Assembly (NCBI RefSeq): GCF_013369485.1 | Contig: NZ_JABWEB010000010.1 | Coordinates: 1-64,000 of the forward strand | Direction of reading: 5' to 3' | DNA: 64,000 nt | DNA from: Massilia sp. BJB1822 | Lineage (GTDB): Bacteria; Pseudomonadota; Gammaproteobacteria; Burkholderiales; Burkholderiaceae_D | Shown here: positions 1 through 7,677 of the stretch, in pieces | Layout: each line of letters begins with the position of its first letter | How positions within the stretch are numbered: position 1 is the stretch's first letter | Position numbers and translations under genes: made by a program | The notes under the pieces: model-generated | Databases searched by the model: none | Told to the model about the DNA's origin: nothing | Seen by the model: the letters and a program-made list of their open reading frames with translations, nothing else

Positions 1-7
1 GCGGCCT

Positions 8-25
8 GGCCCGCCATGGCGGGCC
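8..25. terminator. GC-rich hairpin after the first gene
   Basis: An 18-base palindrome (GGCCCGCC, AT, GGCGGGCC) lies just past the stop of the minus-strand gene that ends at 35. There is no T-tract, so it is only a possible transcription terminator or mRNA-stabilising hairpin. Confidence 0.25.
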
Positions 26-34
26 TGGCGCAGC

Positions 35-436
35 TCAGCGGCTGGCGTACACCGTGACGTTCTGGCCCATTTGCGCCAGTGCGGACATGCGTTCGAAATT
101 GGTGATGGTCAGCGTTTCGCCGCCCTCGTGGAATTCGATGAGGGCGCCGCTATCGGTCAGGAACACGCCAGGCGACTGGCCGACGATCTTGTAGCGCGGC
201 TCGCCTTTGACCGTGGCATAGAAGTGGCGGCCATGCTGGGTAAATTTCACGACCTGGCCATTGCTGAGGCGATAGGTGTTTTCGTAGCTGGCGTATTCGC
301 TGCTGGAATGTCGGTAGACGGATTGGGCGCTGATGCGCACCACCTCGCTGTTCTGTTCATTTTGCGGCGCGGCGTAGGCGGCGCCGGTGGCGGCGAGCGC
401 GATCGCAAGCAAGGCGCTGAGGGTCGAGGCTTTCAT
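35..436 (-). CDS. Small exported protein of unknown function (paralogue A)
   Basis: This 133-residue protein has a clear N-terminal signal peptide (MKAST start, hydrophobic stretch, cleavage near AYA-AP), so it is probably periplasmic or outer-membrane facing. The ATG at 436 is chosen because GGGAG lies a short way upstream; the frame is open further upstream but that part does not look like protein. The mature part is related to the next gene: both share a YENTYRL / YEQRYLL block, a conserved block around a PGVF / EGVF motif, and an EFHE / EFKE motif about 30 residues from the end. The even spacing of aromatic and charged residues suggests a small beta-rich domain. I do not recognise the family. 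It lies downstream of paralogue B on the same strand with about 200 bases between. Confidence 0.7.
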   Translation of the reverse strand: MKASTLSALLAIALAATGAAYAAPQNEQNSEVVRISAQSVYRHSSSEYASYENTYRLSNGQVVKFTQHGRHFYATVKGEPRYKIVGQSPGVFLTDSGALIEFHEGGETLTITNFERMSALAQMGQNVTVYASR

Positions 437-639
437 GGTTTTTTGCTCCCTGGGGAATGTGGTTTGCCGGGTCGTCGCCGCCCTGTATTGGAATATGCGG
501 GGACACTTCCAAGGTAGCAAGCGACTGCGCGCAACGCACGGCGCAGGCGACGAATGGCCGGATTGGGACGACGAAGCGCATGGCGCGCCGATAAGCGGCG
601 CCATGCTGCCTGCACTTCAGGGGGGACGATTCTGCTGCT

Positions 640-1071
640 TTATCTGCGCGCGATATAGACGCGGGCAGGGTCGATGGCGGGGCCGCCGGCATACGGCAGC
701 AGTTCGAGATGGCTGATGGCGATGATGTCGCCCTCTTCCTTGAATTCCATGCGGCTGCCGGCGGCGGTCATGAAGACGCCTTCGGCCAGCGGGAAGATTT
801 CCAGCGGTTTTTCATCCTTATATTGGACATAGTAGTGCCGCCGCTTCTCGTGGAAGCTGAGCACCATGCCGTTTTCCAGCAGGTAGCGCTGTTCGTAGTT
901 GTAGAACTCCTGCGGCGCCAGGCGGTAGGCCGCAATGGCCCGGGCCGACACCTGCACGGTTTCCTGCGTGCGTTCGGGCCGGTCTGCGACCGGGGCTTGC
1001 TGTGCAAATGCGGATGTGACAAGGCAGGCCAGTGCGGCGGTGGCCCAGCCCCGAGGCATGGAAAGATCCAT
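640..1071 (-). CDS. Small exported protein of unknown function (paralogue B)
   Basis: This 143-residue protein starts at the ATG at 1071, which has a perfect AGGAGG six bases upstream; an in-frame ATG nine codons earlier lacks a comparable site. Residues 1-24 form a signal peptide ending near AFA-QQ. The mature domain is a diverged copy of the protein at 35-436: same length, a V(Q/R)(V/I)SA start, then YEQRYLLENG, RHYYVQY, EGVFMTA and EFKEEGD blocks. Two adjacent copies in one direction point to tandem duplication. No enzyme motif or cysteine pair is visible. Function is unknown; secretion is the only firm inference. Confidence 0.7.
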   Translation of the reverse strand: MDLSMPRGWATAALACLVTSAFAQQAPVADRPERTQETVQVSARAIAAYRLAPQEFYNYEQRYLLENGMVLSFHEKRRHYYVQYKDEKPLEIFPLAEGVFMTAAGSRMEFKEEGDIIAISHLELLPYAGGPAIDPARVYIARR

Positions 1072-1212
1072 GATGACCTCCTGCTCAGAGTTGGTCACTC
1101 AACAAAAGTGACTCCTTCATACTAGCCGCCGGCCCCAGCCTTGTACAGACGGCGCCGCCGCTAAAGTTTTCAATCCCTTCAGCGGCGGGCATAGCCTTTT
1201 CTGCATTGACTT

Positions 1213-3174
1213 TCACACCTTCATCGGCAGGATCACCATCTGCAAACCTTCCAGGTGCAGGCGGCGCTGCACCGCCAGCGCGGCCTGGTTGTGCAACAGG
1301 CGCGTGAGCCAGTTGTCCTTGGCAAAAATCAGTTTGCTGGTGAAGAAGATCGCGTTGGGGAATTCCTCGCTGATCTGTTCGCACAGGCGCGTCACCTCAT
1401 CCACCGCATCGGTGCCAAAGCCCAGGTAGGAGGAAGCGGCCATGCTGTGGCTGTGGCAGAAGTCCACGAAGTATTCCAGGGTTTCGGCCGCCTCCTCGCG
1501 CATCTGGTCCATGGCGCCGATGCCGCCGTAGGCGTGCGAATCGACGGTGCGCGCGTTCACGAACAGGAAATTCTTGAAGTGGGCCGGGAACATGCGCTGC
1601 ACCCACAGCAGCGCATGCAGGCCGCCGCCGCGCGAGGTGCCGACAATGAAGACGGCGGTCTGGTTGTCCGGGTCCGGCTCCATCGCTTCGCGGTTCGGGC
1701 CGAAGGGCTGGGTGGCGAAGACCTCGTCCACGGAATGGATGGCGCGCTTGGTTTCGCGGTAGTGGCGGCGGATCACGGAGCACAGTGCGGCGATCGCGCC
1801 GATGATCACCACTGTGGCCCAGCCGCCTTCGGCGAAGCGCTCCACCAGCAGGATGGCGAGAATGCCGGCGCAGATCACGAAGCCCAGCAGCGAAAGCAGC
1901 AGGCGGCGCAGCCAGGGCGTGTCGCGCTTGCGGTTGCGCGCCCAGTACAGGCACAGGCCGAACAGGGAAATGGCGAAGGTCAGGAAGACCGAAATCGAAT
2001 ACAGCACCACCAGCAGGGTCACGCTGCCGCCGGTCCAGAACAGGATGGCCAGCGCCGCCAGGCCCATGACCAGGATGCCGTTCTGCGTCACCAGGCGGGT
2101 GGAGAGGTAGCGGAATTTGTGCGGCACCCAGGAGTCGGCCGCCATATTCGACAGCACCGAGGGGCCGCCCAGGAAGCCGGTATTGGCTGCCACGAACAGC
2201 AGGCCGGCCTCGAAGGCCAGCACCACCACCAGCACCACCTGGTTGATGAAGGGGCCGCCCAGGTTCATGCTGGCGATGATGGACTTGAAGGTGGAAGCGT
2301 TCAACGTCTCCCCCGGCATCGGCCGCGCATCCCACAGCAGATACAGCAGGATGATGCCGCCCGCCGTCACCGCCAGCGACAGGGCCATATAGATCATGGT
2401 CACTTTGCCGGTGCGCACGCGCGGCTCGGCCAGCAGGTTGACGTTGTTCGACACCGCTTCCAGGCCGGTATAGGTGCCGCCGCCCTGGGAATAGGCCAGC
2501 AGCAGCATGCCCGCCACCCCGGCCCAGCCGATGCTGCCGGCCAGGTTCACCGTTTCATCGATGGTGCTGGGCATCAGGTCCGGCAGATAGGAGGCGTGCG
2601 CCGTGATGCCGTAGACGATGAGGATCAGGTGGGTGGCGACAAAGCCGAGGAAGATGGGCAGCAGGATCTGGATCGCTTCCTTCAGGCCGCGCAGATTCAT
2701 CACAATCAGCACCGCGATGAAGAAGGCTTCGGCCCATAGCTTATAGGGCTGGAAGCCAAGCGGCAGGAAGGAGGCCAGCGCGTCGACGCCGGAGGCGATC
2801 GAAATGGCGATGGTCAGCACATAGTCGAGGATCAGGGCGCAGCCGGAGATCAGGCCCATATACGGTCCCACCAGCTTGCTCGCCACGCGGTAGCCGCCGC
2901 CGCCGGTGGGGAAGAGTTCGATCACCTGGTTGTAGGCCAGCGCGATGATGAACACCGTGAGCGCGGTGGCGATGGCCATATACAGGCCAAGATGGGTGTG
3001 CGCGCCCAGCGCCTTGAAGGTTTCCTCCGGGCCGTAGGCCGAGGAGGACAGGCCGTCCGCACCCAGGCCGACCCAGGCCAGGAAGGCCACCAGCGCCATC
3101 GAGTGGCGCGTTTCGCTCTTCAGCGGGTCCAGCGGCTTGCCGAGGATGATTTCCCGGATCTTCTTATTATTCAT
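1213..3174 (-). CDS. KimA-like APC-superfamily permease
   Basis: This is a 653-residue inner-membrane transporter with about 12 hydrophobic helices over residues 20-480 and a soluble C-terminal domain of about 150 residues. The N-terminal GKPL, the GADGLSSSAYG helix-1 motif, FPTGGGGYRVASK, GLEAVSN and AANTGF blocks, and the C-terminal LLHNQAAL motif all match my memory of KimA (YdaO), the high-affinity potassium importer of Bacillus subtilis. In KimA the Asp and Tyr of the helix-1 motif line the potassium site, and both are present here. Potassium import is therefore a reasonable inference, though many such proteins are annotated only as amino-acid permeases. No c-di-AMP riboswitch is visible upstream. 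It stands alone, divergent from the tRNA. The start at 3174 has no strong ribosome-binding site. Confidence 0.8.
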   Translation of the reverse strand: MNNKKIREIILGKPLDPLKSETRHSMALVAFLAWVGLGADGLSSSAYGPEETFKALGAHTHLGLYMAIATALTVFIIALAYNQVIELFPTGGGGYRVASKLVGPYMGLISGCALILDYVLTIAISIASGVDALASFLPLGFQPYKLWAEAFFIAVLIVMNLRGLKEAIQILLPIFLGFVATHLILIVYGITAHASYLPDLMPSTIDETVNLAGSIGWAGVAGMLLLAYSQGGGTYTGLEAVSNNVNLLAEPRVRTGKVTMIYMALSLAVTAGGIILLYLLWDARPMPGETLNASTFKSIIASMNLGGPFINQVVLVVVLAFEAGLLFVAANTGFLGGPSVLSNMAADSWVPHKFRYLSTRLVTQNGILVMGLAALAILFWTGGSVTLLVVLYSISVFLTFAISLFGLCLYWARNRKRDTPWLRRLLLSLLGFVICAGILAILLVERFAEGGWATVVIIGAIAALCSVIRRHYRETKRAIHSVDEVFATQPFGPNREAMEPDPDNQTAVFIVGTSRGGGLHALLWVQRMFPAHFKNFLFVNARTVDSHAYGGIGAMDQMREEAAETLEYFVDFCHSHSMAASSYLGFGTDAVDEVTRLCEQISEEFPNAIFFTSKLIFAKDNWLTRLLHNQAALAVQRRLHLEGLQMVILPMKV

Positions 3175-3271
3175 GCGAGCAGGCTGGCCGCGCCAGCGTA
3201 ACGGAGGTAGGCGGATGATACGCCATCCAGGGCGGAAAATGATATCAAAGAGTTAAAACCATGATGCAGGC

Positions 3272-3300
3272 TTGCCCGGTGCGAGTAAATCAGTGATAAT
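3272..3300 (+). promoter_or_regulatory. Sigma-70 promoter of tRNA-Leu
   Basis: TTGCCC at 3272-3277 and GATAAT at 3295-3300 are separated by 17 bases and the -10 is preceded by TG (extended -10). The spacing to the tRNA, about 50 bases from the predicted start site, is typical of tRNA leaders. Confidence 0.6.
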
Positions 3301-3357
3301 GCAGGTCGCATTTGCGGCGTAGCCAAAACGGCAAGCTGTCGAATGCGCTAAAAATTG

Positions 3358-3442
3358 GCCTCGGTGGTGAAATTGGTAGACGCAGCGGACTCAAAATCCG
3401 CCGCCGCAAGGCGTGCCGGTTCGATTCCGGCCCGGGGCACCA
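3358..3442 (+). tRNA. tRNA-Leu (anticodon CAA)
   Basis: The 85-base gene folds as a class II tRNA. The acceptor arms GCCTCGG and CCGGGGC pair with one G-T wobble. The anticodon stem GCGGA/TCCGC holds the loop CTCAAAA with anticodon CAA. A long variable arm follows, then a T-arm GCCGG-TTCGATT-CCGGC. The 3' CCA is encoded. It reads the UUG leucine codon. A strong terminator follows at once, so it is transcribed alone. Confidence 0.95.
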
Positions 3443-3450
3443 GGACGAAT

Positions 3451-3485
3451 AAAAAAAAAGCACTGATCGCTCAGTGCTTTTTTTT
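3451..3485. terminator. Bidirectional rho-independent terminator
   Basis: An eight-base stem AGCACTGA / TCAGTGCT with a TCGC loop (3459-3478) is flanked by an A-tract on the left and a T-tract on the right. It therefore serves both the tRNA on the plus strand and the convergent PEP-CTERM gene on the minus strand. Confidence 0.9.
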
Positions 3486-3502
3486 CGGCGCAGCGCAGCT
3501 TT

Positions 3503-4075
3503 TCAGCCGCGCGCCTGCATCCGCTCAGCCGCCTTGCGCTTGCGGCGCGCACCCCAGCCCAGACCCAGCAAGCCCGCGCTCAACATCAGATATTCCGCAG
3601 GTTCCGGTACCGATGTCGCAATCGAAAAAACAGTGCCCGGTCCAACAGTGCTACGGAATTCAACGCCAAAATCGGATAAGTAAGAACTACCCTTGTTGGA
3701 AACCGAGGTCAGTCCATACAGGGAGTCGCCAACGGTGTAGCGCGAACTACCGGAAAACTCCAACCCGCCATTCAGCGTATAACGGAAGCTATCCAGGGTC
3801 GGCGTATCGGTACTGCTGCCATTGCTAATCCGATACAAGTAATTGGTGCCATTGATATATAGCAGAGTAATCTCGTTTATTGCGATGACATTGTCGCCAT
3901 TCAAATCGGCGCCAACGAACTTGCCGGTGAGCTGGCGGGTAGGATCCCAGTCCACATCGGAGTTGACGCTATCGGACAGATAGAGGCCGGTAAAGGCAAA
4001 GTCGTAGCGCAACTGGCCTGCTTGTGCAGTCAGAGCACTGCCGGCCAGCAGGGCGGCGAGAAGAGTTTTTTTCAT
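3503..4075 (-). CDS. PEP-CTERM sorting-domain exported protein
   Basis: This 190-residue protein begins with a signal peptide (MKKTLLAALL, cleavage near AQA-GQ). It ends in a textbook PEP-CTERM tail: a VPEP motif about 37 residues from the C terminus, a hydrophobic helix, then a basic ARRKRK cluster. Such tails are recognised and processed by exosortase, and these proteins are usually linked to exopolysaccharide or biofilm matrix. The middle, rich in Ser, Thr, Asn and Gly, has no enzyme motif I recognise. The ATG at 4075 is preferred over a TTG two codons earlier because TAGGAAT sits at the right distance upstream. No exosortase gene is in this window. The gene is AT-richer than its neighbours. 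Confidence 0.85.
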   Translation of the reverse strand: MKKTLLAALLAGSALTAQAGQLRYDFAFTGLYLSDSVNSDVDWDPTRQLTGKFVGADLNGDNVIAINEITLLYINGTNYLYRISNGSSTDTPTLDSFRYTLNGGLEFSGSSRYTVGDSLYGLTSVSNKGSSYLSDFGVEFRSTVGPGTVFSIATSVPEPAEYLMLSAGLLGLGWGARRKRKAAERMQARG

Positions 4076-4266
4076 CGGCAATTCCTAATTTAAAGAGAGA
4101 GTTTCGATTGGCAGCTCGGCGGATACAGCGAGCCAGCGGCACCCGGCACCTTCTGAATACAGTTGGCAAGTTTCCAAATACCCAAGCATAGTACCGGATT
4201 GCCTTAAAAACTAAAGTGTCTTTTTTTCTAGCTTATCTTATATTAACTCAAAAACCATCAACAAAA

Positions 4267-4302
4267 GTTGACGAACACAAAATCGTCAACTAAGATTGAC
4301 GA
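4267..4302 (+). promoter_or_regulatory. Operator with three half-sites overlapping a leaderless promoter
   Basis: GTTGACGA (4267-4274) and TCGTCAAC (4283-4290) form a perfect eight-base inverted repeat; ATTGACGA (4295-4302) is a third half-site touching the start codon. The same DNA holds a sigma-70 promoter: TTGACG at 4268-4273, 17 bases, TAAGAT at 4291-4296. The expected transcription start is within a base or two of the ATG at 4303. A protein bound to the repeat would cover both promoter elements, suggesting autoregulation. Confidence 0.6.
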
Positions 4303-4512
4303 ATGAGCTCATTGAAAACCCTTCCCTCCCCTGACGATCCGGCCGAAGCGCTGGCGGCAGTGGTCGCCCTGCGCTTGACGGCGGACAAGCTGGAACGCAG
4401 CGCCGTGAAGGCAGCTTTGCGGCAAGGCTGGTCCTGGTCGCAGATCGCCGAAGCGCTGGGCGTATCCAAGCAGGCGGCGCACAAGCGCCTGGCCGGCCTG
4501 GCGCAGGATTGA
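4303..4512 (+). CDS. Small helix-turn-helix protein
   Basis: The 69-residue product is almost entirely a helix-turn-helix: a helical N-terminal part, then GWSWSQIAEALGVSKQAAHK at about residues 42-61, where IAEALGVSKQ gives the turn and recognition helix. It is probably a small DNA-binding regulator. The ATG at 4303 has no Shine-Dalgarno sequence and lies where transcription should start, so the mRNA looks leaderless. The inverted repeat covering its promoter is a plausible self-operator. It ends 22 bases before the Clp N-domain gene, with which it very likely forms an operon. The partner gene suggests a role in sensing protein stress, but that is inference only. Confidence 0.75.
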   Translation: MSSLKTLPSPDDPAEALAAVVALRLTADKLERSAVKAALRQGWSWSQIAEALGVSKQAAHKRLAGLAQD

Positions 4513-4534
4513 ATCCCTCTTCTTAGGAGCAGCA

Positions 4535-5056
4535 ATGTTTGACAGGATTAAGCAGCGTTTGCGCGATATGGGCACCATCAAGCGCTTGTGCGAAGGCGCG
4601 GAAAAGCACGCCAATGCCGATGGCCAGGCGCAGGCCGGAGCCGAGCATTTCATTCTCGCCGCCCTCGATCTGCCGGACGGCACGGCGCGCCAGGCCTTGC
4701 AGCGCCTGAACGTGGCGCCGGAGCAGTACCGCGCCGCCATCGCCCGCCAGCACCAGAACGCCATGCGGTTCGCTGGCGTGGCAGCGCTGCCGGAAGAGGT
4801 GCACCAGGATGCGGCGCTGCCGCCAGCGAGCGGCCTGTATTGCGCCCAAGCCTCGGCCCAGACCCTGATCCAGCAATTGAACGAATATAAGAAAGAGGAG
4901 GGCAGCTCCCTGCCGCTGCTGGGCGCCCATGTGCTGCTGGCCATGACATCGGCCCAATACGGCACGGCGGTGCGCGCCATGCGCCTGCTGGGCGTCGACC
5001 TGGCCGCGTTGGCCGAGGCGGCGCGTAGTGAGATCCGCGCCTTTCGTCCGGCCTGA
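4535..5056 (+). CDS. Stand-alone Clp N-terminal (ClpR) domain protein
   Basis: The 173-residue protein resembles the double Clp repeat that forms the N domain of ClpA and ClpC ATPases. Repeat 1 holds the EHFILAALDLPDG block near residues 37-50, and repeat 2 holds a GAHVLLAMTS block near residues 130-140. There is no AAA+ ATPase module, so it cannot unfold substrates by itself. In related cases such lone N domains act as adaptors or bind ligands or substrates. An AGGAG site lies just before the ATG. The upstream small HTH gene is co-directional and close. A large perfect inverted repeat follows the gene. Confidence 0.75.
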   Translation: MFDRIKQRLRDMGTIKRLCEGAEKHANADGQAQAGAEHFILAALDLPDGTARQALQRLNVAPEQYRAAIARQHQNAMRFAGVAALPEEVHQDAALPPASGLYCAQASAQTLIQQLNEYKKEEGSSLPLLGAHVLLAMTSAQYGTAVRAMRLLGVDLAALAEAARSEIRAFRPA

Positions 5057-5095
5057 GACGCGCCAGATACAGCCCAAGTAAACTCGACACCCTCC

Positions 5096-5136
5096 ATCTA
5101 AATCGATACTTTCATATAGAAAGTATCGATTTAGAT
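5096..5136. repeat. Perfect 18-base inverted repeat with 5-base loop
   Basis: ATCTAAATCGATACTTTC at 5096-5113 is the exact reverse complement of 5119-5136, with loop ATATA. It lies between the Clp N-domain gene and the Fur boxes of the TonB receptor. No T-tract follows, so a plain terminator is less likely than a regulator binding site or a structured RNA element. It is AT-rich, unlike its GC-rich flanks. Confidence 0.8.
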
Positions 5137-5183
5137 CCAGAATCCAACGGCAAAACCACGAATTCATAAAATTTCCTTCAAAT

Positions 5184-5202
5184 AAAAATGATTATCATTT
5201 AA
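5184..5202 (+). promoter_or_regulatory. Fur box 1
   Basis: The 19 bases around AATGATTATCATT match the inverted-repeat consensus of the ferric uptake regulator at most positions. The site lies about 40 bases before the TonB receptor start, in an AT-rich promoter region. Confidence 0.75.
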
Positions 5203-5213
5203 CATCTAATGCT

Positions 5214-5232
5214 GGTAATGATTCTCATTTGA
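5214..5232 (+). promoter_or_regulatory. Fur box 2
   Basis: TAATGATTCTCATT is a second Fur-like palindrome 30 bases after the first, reaching the ribosome-binding site GAGGGG. Two boxes at this spacing suggest tight iron repression of the whole operon. Confidence 0.7.
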
Positions 5233-5240
5233 GGGGTTTT

Positions 5241-7400
5241 ATGCAGTTCAAGCATGTGGTGTTGGCAGTATCGGGTGCGGTCTGCGCATGGCAGGCGCAG
5301 GCGGAACAGGGCGCGCAGCCGCCGGGCGTGGAAGAGGTCGTGGTTATCAGTGGCGATAAGCTGAAGCGGACGGAAGCCGACAGCAGCGCCAGCATCGGCA
5401 TCCGCAACCGGCGCCAGATCGCCGAGGCGGGCCAGAACAATATCGAGGAAGTGGTGCGCCAGATGGCCAATGTGGGCACCGGCGCCGAGCTGGCCATCCG
5501 CGGCATTCCGCTGGCCGGGCCGACCGGCAGCGGCAGCGGCCGCACCATCAGCGTCACCAGCGACGGCGTGCAGCAAAGCGGCTTCGCCCAGGACATTTCC
5601 AATCTCCCGGTGTGGGACGCCGAGCGCGTGGAAGTGCTGCGCGGCCCGCAGTCGACCAACCAGGGCCGCAACTCCCTGGCCGGCGCCCTGGTGGTGAAAA
5701 CCCGCGATCCGCAGGACCAGCGCGACTTCAATGCCCGCATCAGCGCCGGCAACAAGCGCTCCTACCGCGCGGCCGTGGCCGGCGGCGGCGCGCTGGCCGA
5801 GCAGGTGGCGGCGGGCCGCATCAGCATCGAGCAGTACCGCGACGGCGGCGACAACTTCAACGCCACCCGCAACGAGAAGCACTGGGACAAGGAAACCGGC
5901 CACACGGCGCGCGGCAAGCTGCGCCTGACGCCATGGGGCGAGCGCTATCAAGCCCTGCTCACGCTGTCCGAATCCAAATACCGCAAGGGCGACGCCCAGG
6001 TCGAAGCGGTGACGCGCCAGGCCAGGGAGCGCATCGCCCTCGCCAACGAGGCCAGCGCCATCGACAACCGCAGCCGCAATATGGCGCTGGAGCAGACCTT
6101 CGCGCTGGGCGGCGCCGACATCACCCTGCTGACCGGCTATGCCCACAACCGCTACACCCGCGCCAGCGATTACGATTACACGGAGCTGAACCAGGGCACC
6201 CAGACCGGCATGCGCAAGAACCGCGAACTGACCCAGGAGGCGCGCGCCAACTTCGCCACCACGCTGGCAGGCAACGCGCTGAAAGGCGTGGCCGGCGTCT
6301 ACTACGGCCGCGATACGGCCAGCACCGACGACGGCTTCCGCGTGCCGGTCTCCTTCGTGCTCAATTCGGCGGGCCAATGCCCCAGCGCGGCCGCCTGCGC
6401 CGTCTTCGACAGCGACTTTATCCACCGCCGCAACCTGGAGAACAGCCGCACCCGCAACCGCGCCCTATTCGGCGAGGCCGACTACAGCGTGGGCGCGCTG
6501 ACTTATACGGCCGGCCTGCGCTACGACGCCGAGAAACAGACCCGCGTGGTCGGCACCGAAACCACCGGCACCTCGCCCATGGCGCAAATGGTGATGGGCC
6601 AATTGATCGGCGCCGGCATCTTCAACGCCGACGGCGTGCGCGACGTCTCGTCCGACAACAAGGTGTGGCTGCCCAAGCTGGGCCTGCGCTATGCGTTGAA
6701 CGGCGACTGGGCCGCCGGCGCCACCGCGCAGCGCGGCTACCGCAGCGGCGGCGTGGGCTACAGCTATCAACGCGGCCCGAACGCCTATGCGCCCGAGTTC
6801 ACCAAGAACTATGACCTGTCGCTGAAAGGCACGCTGCCGGGCAATTTCTTCCTGGCCGCGAACCTGTACCAGATCGACTGGAGCAAGCAGCAGGTGAATA
6901 TCTCGCGCAACACCACCATCGACAACTTCGTGGTCAATGCGGGCAGCTCGCGCCTGCGCGGCCTGGAGCTGGAAGTGCGCGGCATGCTGACGCGCGAAGT
7001 GGAAGTGTTCGGCGCACTCGGCCTGTCGCGCAGCCGTTTCATCGAATTCCAGTCGCCACTGGGCGATTACAGCGGCCACGAATTCGGCCGCTCGCCGCGC
7101 CAGACGCAGTCGGCGGGCTTCAGCTGGAAGCCCGGCCGCGCCCTGCTCAATCTGCACCTGACGCATGAAGGCGGCTCCTACTCCGGCGCCGAAAACGAGG
7201 AACGCAATGGCGGCCGCACCCTGCTGGGCGGCAAAACCGCCTACACCTTCGCCAATGGCCTGAGCGTGTTCGCCCAAGGCAGCAATCTGCTGAACCACAC
7301 TTACATCACCTCCGGCGCGATCAGCACCGTGCCGGGCCGGCATAACGTGGTGCAGGGCAAGGGCCGCCGCATCGCCTTCGGCATCGAAGGCCGCATCTGA
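5241..7400 (+). CDS. TonB-dependent outer-membrane receptor (iron-chelate uptake)
   Basis: The 719-residue precursor has a signal peptide ending near AQA-EQ and then a TonB-box-like EEVVVISG. The plug domain follows (residues about 35-150, with LAIRGIP, VEVLRGPQST and SLAGALVVKTRDP), and a 22-strand-type beta-barrel completes the chain. It should bind a ferric siderophore or other iron chelate at the outer membrane and import it with TonB energy; the ligand cannot be read from sequence. The ATG at 5241 is chosen over an upstream TTG because GAGGGG precedes it. Two Fur boxes upstream predict iron repression. The three genes after it are tightly packed and match the accessory genes often found behind such receptors. 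Confidence 0.9.
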   Translation: MQFKHVVLAVSGAVCAWQAQAEQGAQPPGVEEVVVISGDKLKRTEADSSASIGIRNRRQIAEAGQNNIEEVVRQMANVGTGAELAIRGIPLAGPTGSGSGRTISVTSDGVQQSGFAQDISNLPVWDAERVEVLRGPQSTNQGRNSLAGALVVKTRDPQDQRDFNARISAGNKRSYRAAVAGGGALAEQVAAGRISIEQYRDGGDNFNATRNEKHWDKETGHTARGKLRLTPWGERYQALLTLSESKYRKGDAQVEAVTRQARERIALANEASAIDNRSRNMALEQTFALGGADITLLTGYAHNRYTRASDYDYTELNQGTQTGMRKNRELTQEARANFATTLAGNALKGVAGVYYGRDTASTDDGFRVPVSFVLNSAGQCPSAAACAVFDSDFIHRRNLENSRTRNRALFGEADYSVGALTYTAGLRYDAEKQTRVVGTETTGTSPMAQMVMGQLIGAGIFNADGVRDVSSDNKVWLPKLGLRYALNGDWAAGATAQRGYRSGGVGYSYQRGPNAYAPEFTKNYDLSLKGTLPGNFFLAANLYQIDWSKQQVNISRNTTIDNFVVNAGSSRLRGLELEVRGMLTREVEVFGALGLSRSRFIEFQSPLGDYSGHEFGRSPRQTQSAGFSWKPGRALLNLHLTHEGGSYSGAENEERNGGRTLLGGKTAYTFANGLSVFAQGSNLLNHTYITSGAISTVPGRHNVVQGKGRRIAFGIEGRI

Positions 7401-7410
7401 AAGGACGACA

Positions 7411-7677
7411 ATGAACTGGCTTAGCATTTTCACCGCCACGCTGGCTGCCTGCGCCCTATATCTGGCCTCGCCGCACCAGACTTTGCTGCCCGGCGCGCGC
7501 GCCCAGGCGCGCCTGCTGCGCTGGGGTGCCCTGCCCTTGCTGACGCTCGCCGCGCTGGCAGGCAACGCCGCCTATGGCTTCTGGTGCGGCGTCTTCGTCG
7601 CCCTGTCCGGCTTCATGCTGGCCCTGGTGGCCCTGCCCTATCTCGATGCTTACCGGAGGTCGCGCCATGTGGGGTAA
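7411..7677 (+). CDS. Small inner-membrane protein, DUF3325-like
   Basis: This 88-residue protein has about three hydrophobic helices, with a short basic loop (ARAQARLLRW) after the first. Size, hydrophobic pattern and position between a TonB receptor and a PepSY protein resemble DUF3325 family proteins of iron-uptake operons; the family call rests on memory and context. AAGGA precedes the ATG, 10 bases after the receptor stop. It overlaps the next gene by 11 bases, so the two are probably translationally coupled. The molecular role is unknown. Confidence 0.65.
   Translation: MNWLSIFTATLAACALYLASPHQTLLPGARAQARLLRWGALPLLTLAALAGNAAYGFWCGVFVALSGFMLALVALPYLDAYRRSRHVG

Noticed and set aside
71..517. 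Open frame on the plus strand opposite the first gene
   Set aside because: It mirrors the minus-strand gene, has no ribosome-binding site and its protein is rich in Ala/Gly/Arg as expected for a GC-rich shadow frame. Many similar antisense frames elsewhere (for example opposite the kinases and maeB) were left out for the same reason.
3358..3442. tRNA-Leu as an attachment site of a genomic island
   Set aside because: No second copy of its 3' end was noticed nearby and no integrase lies next to it.
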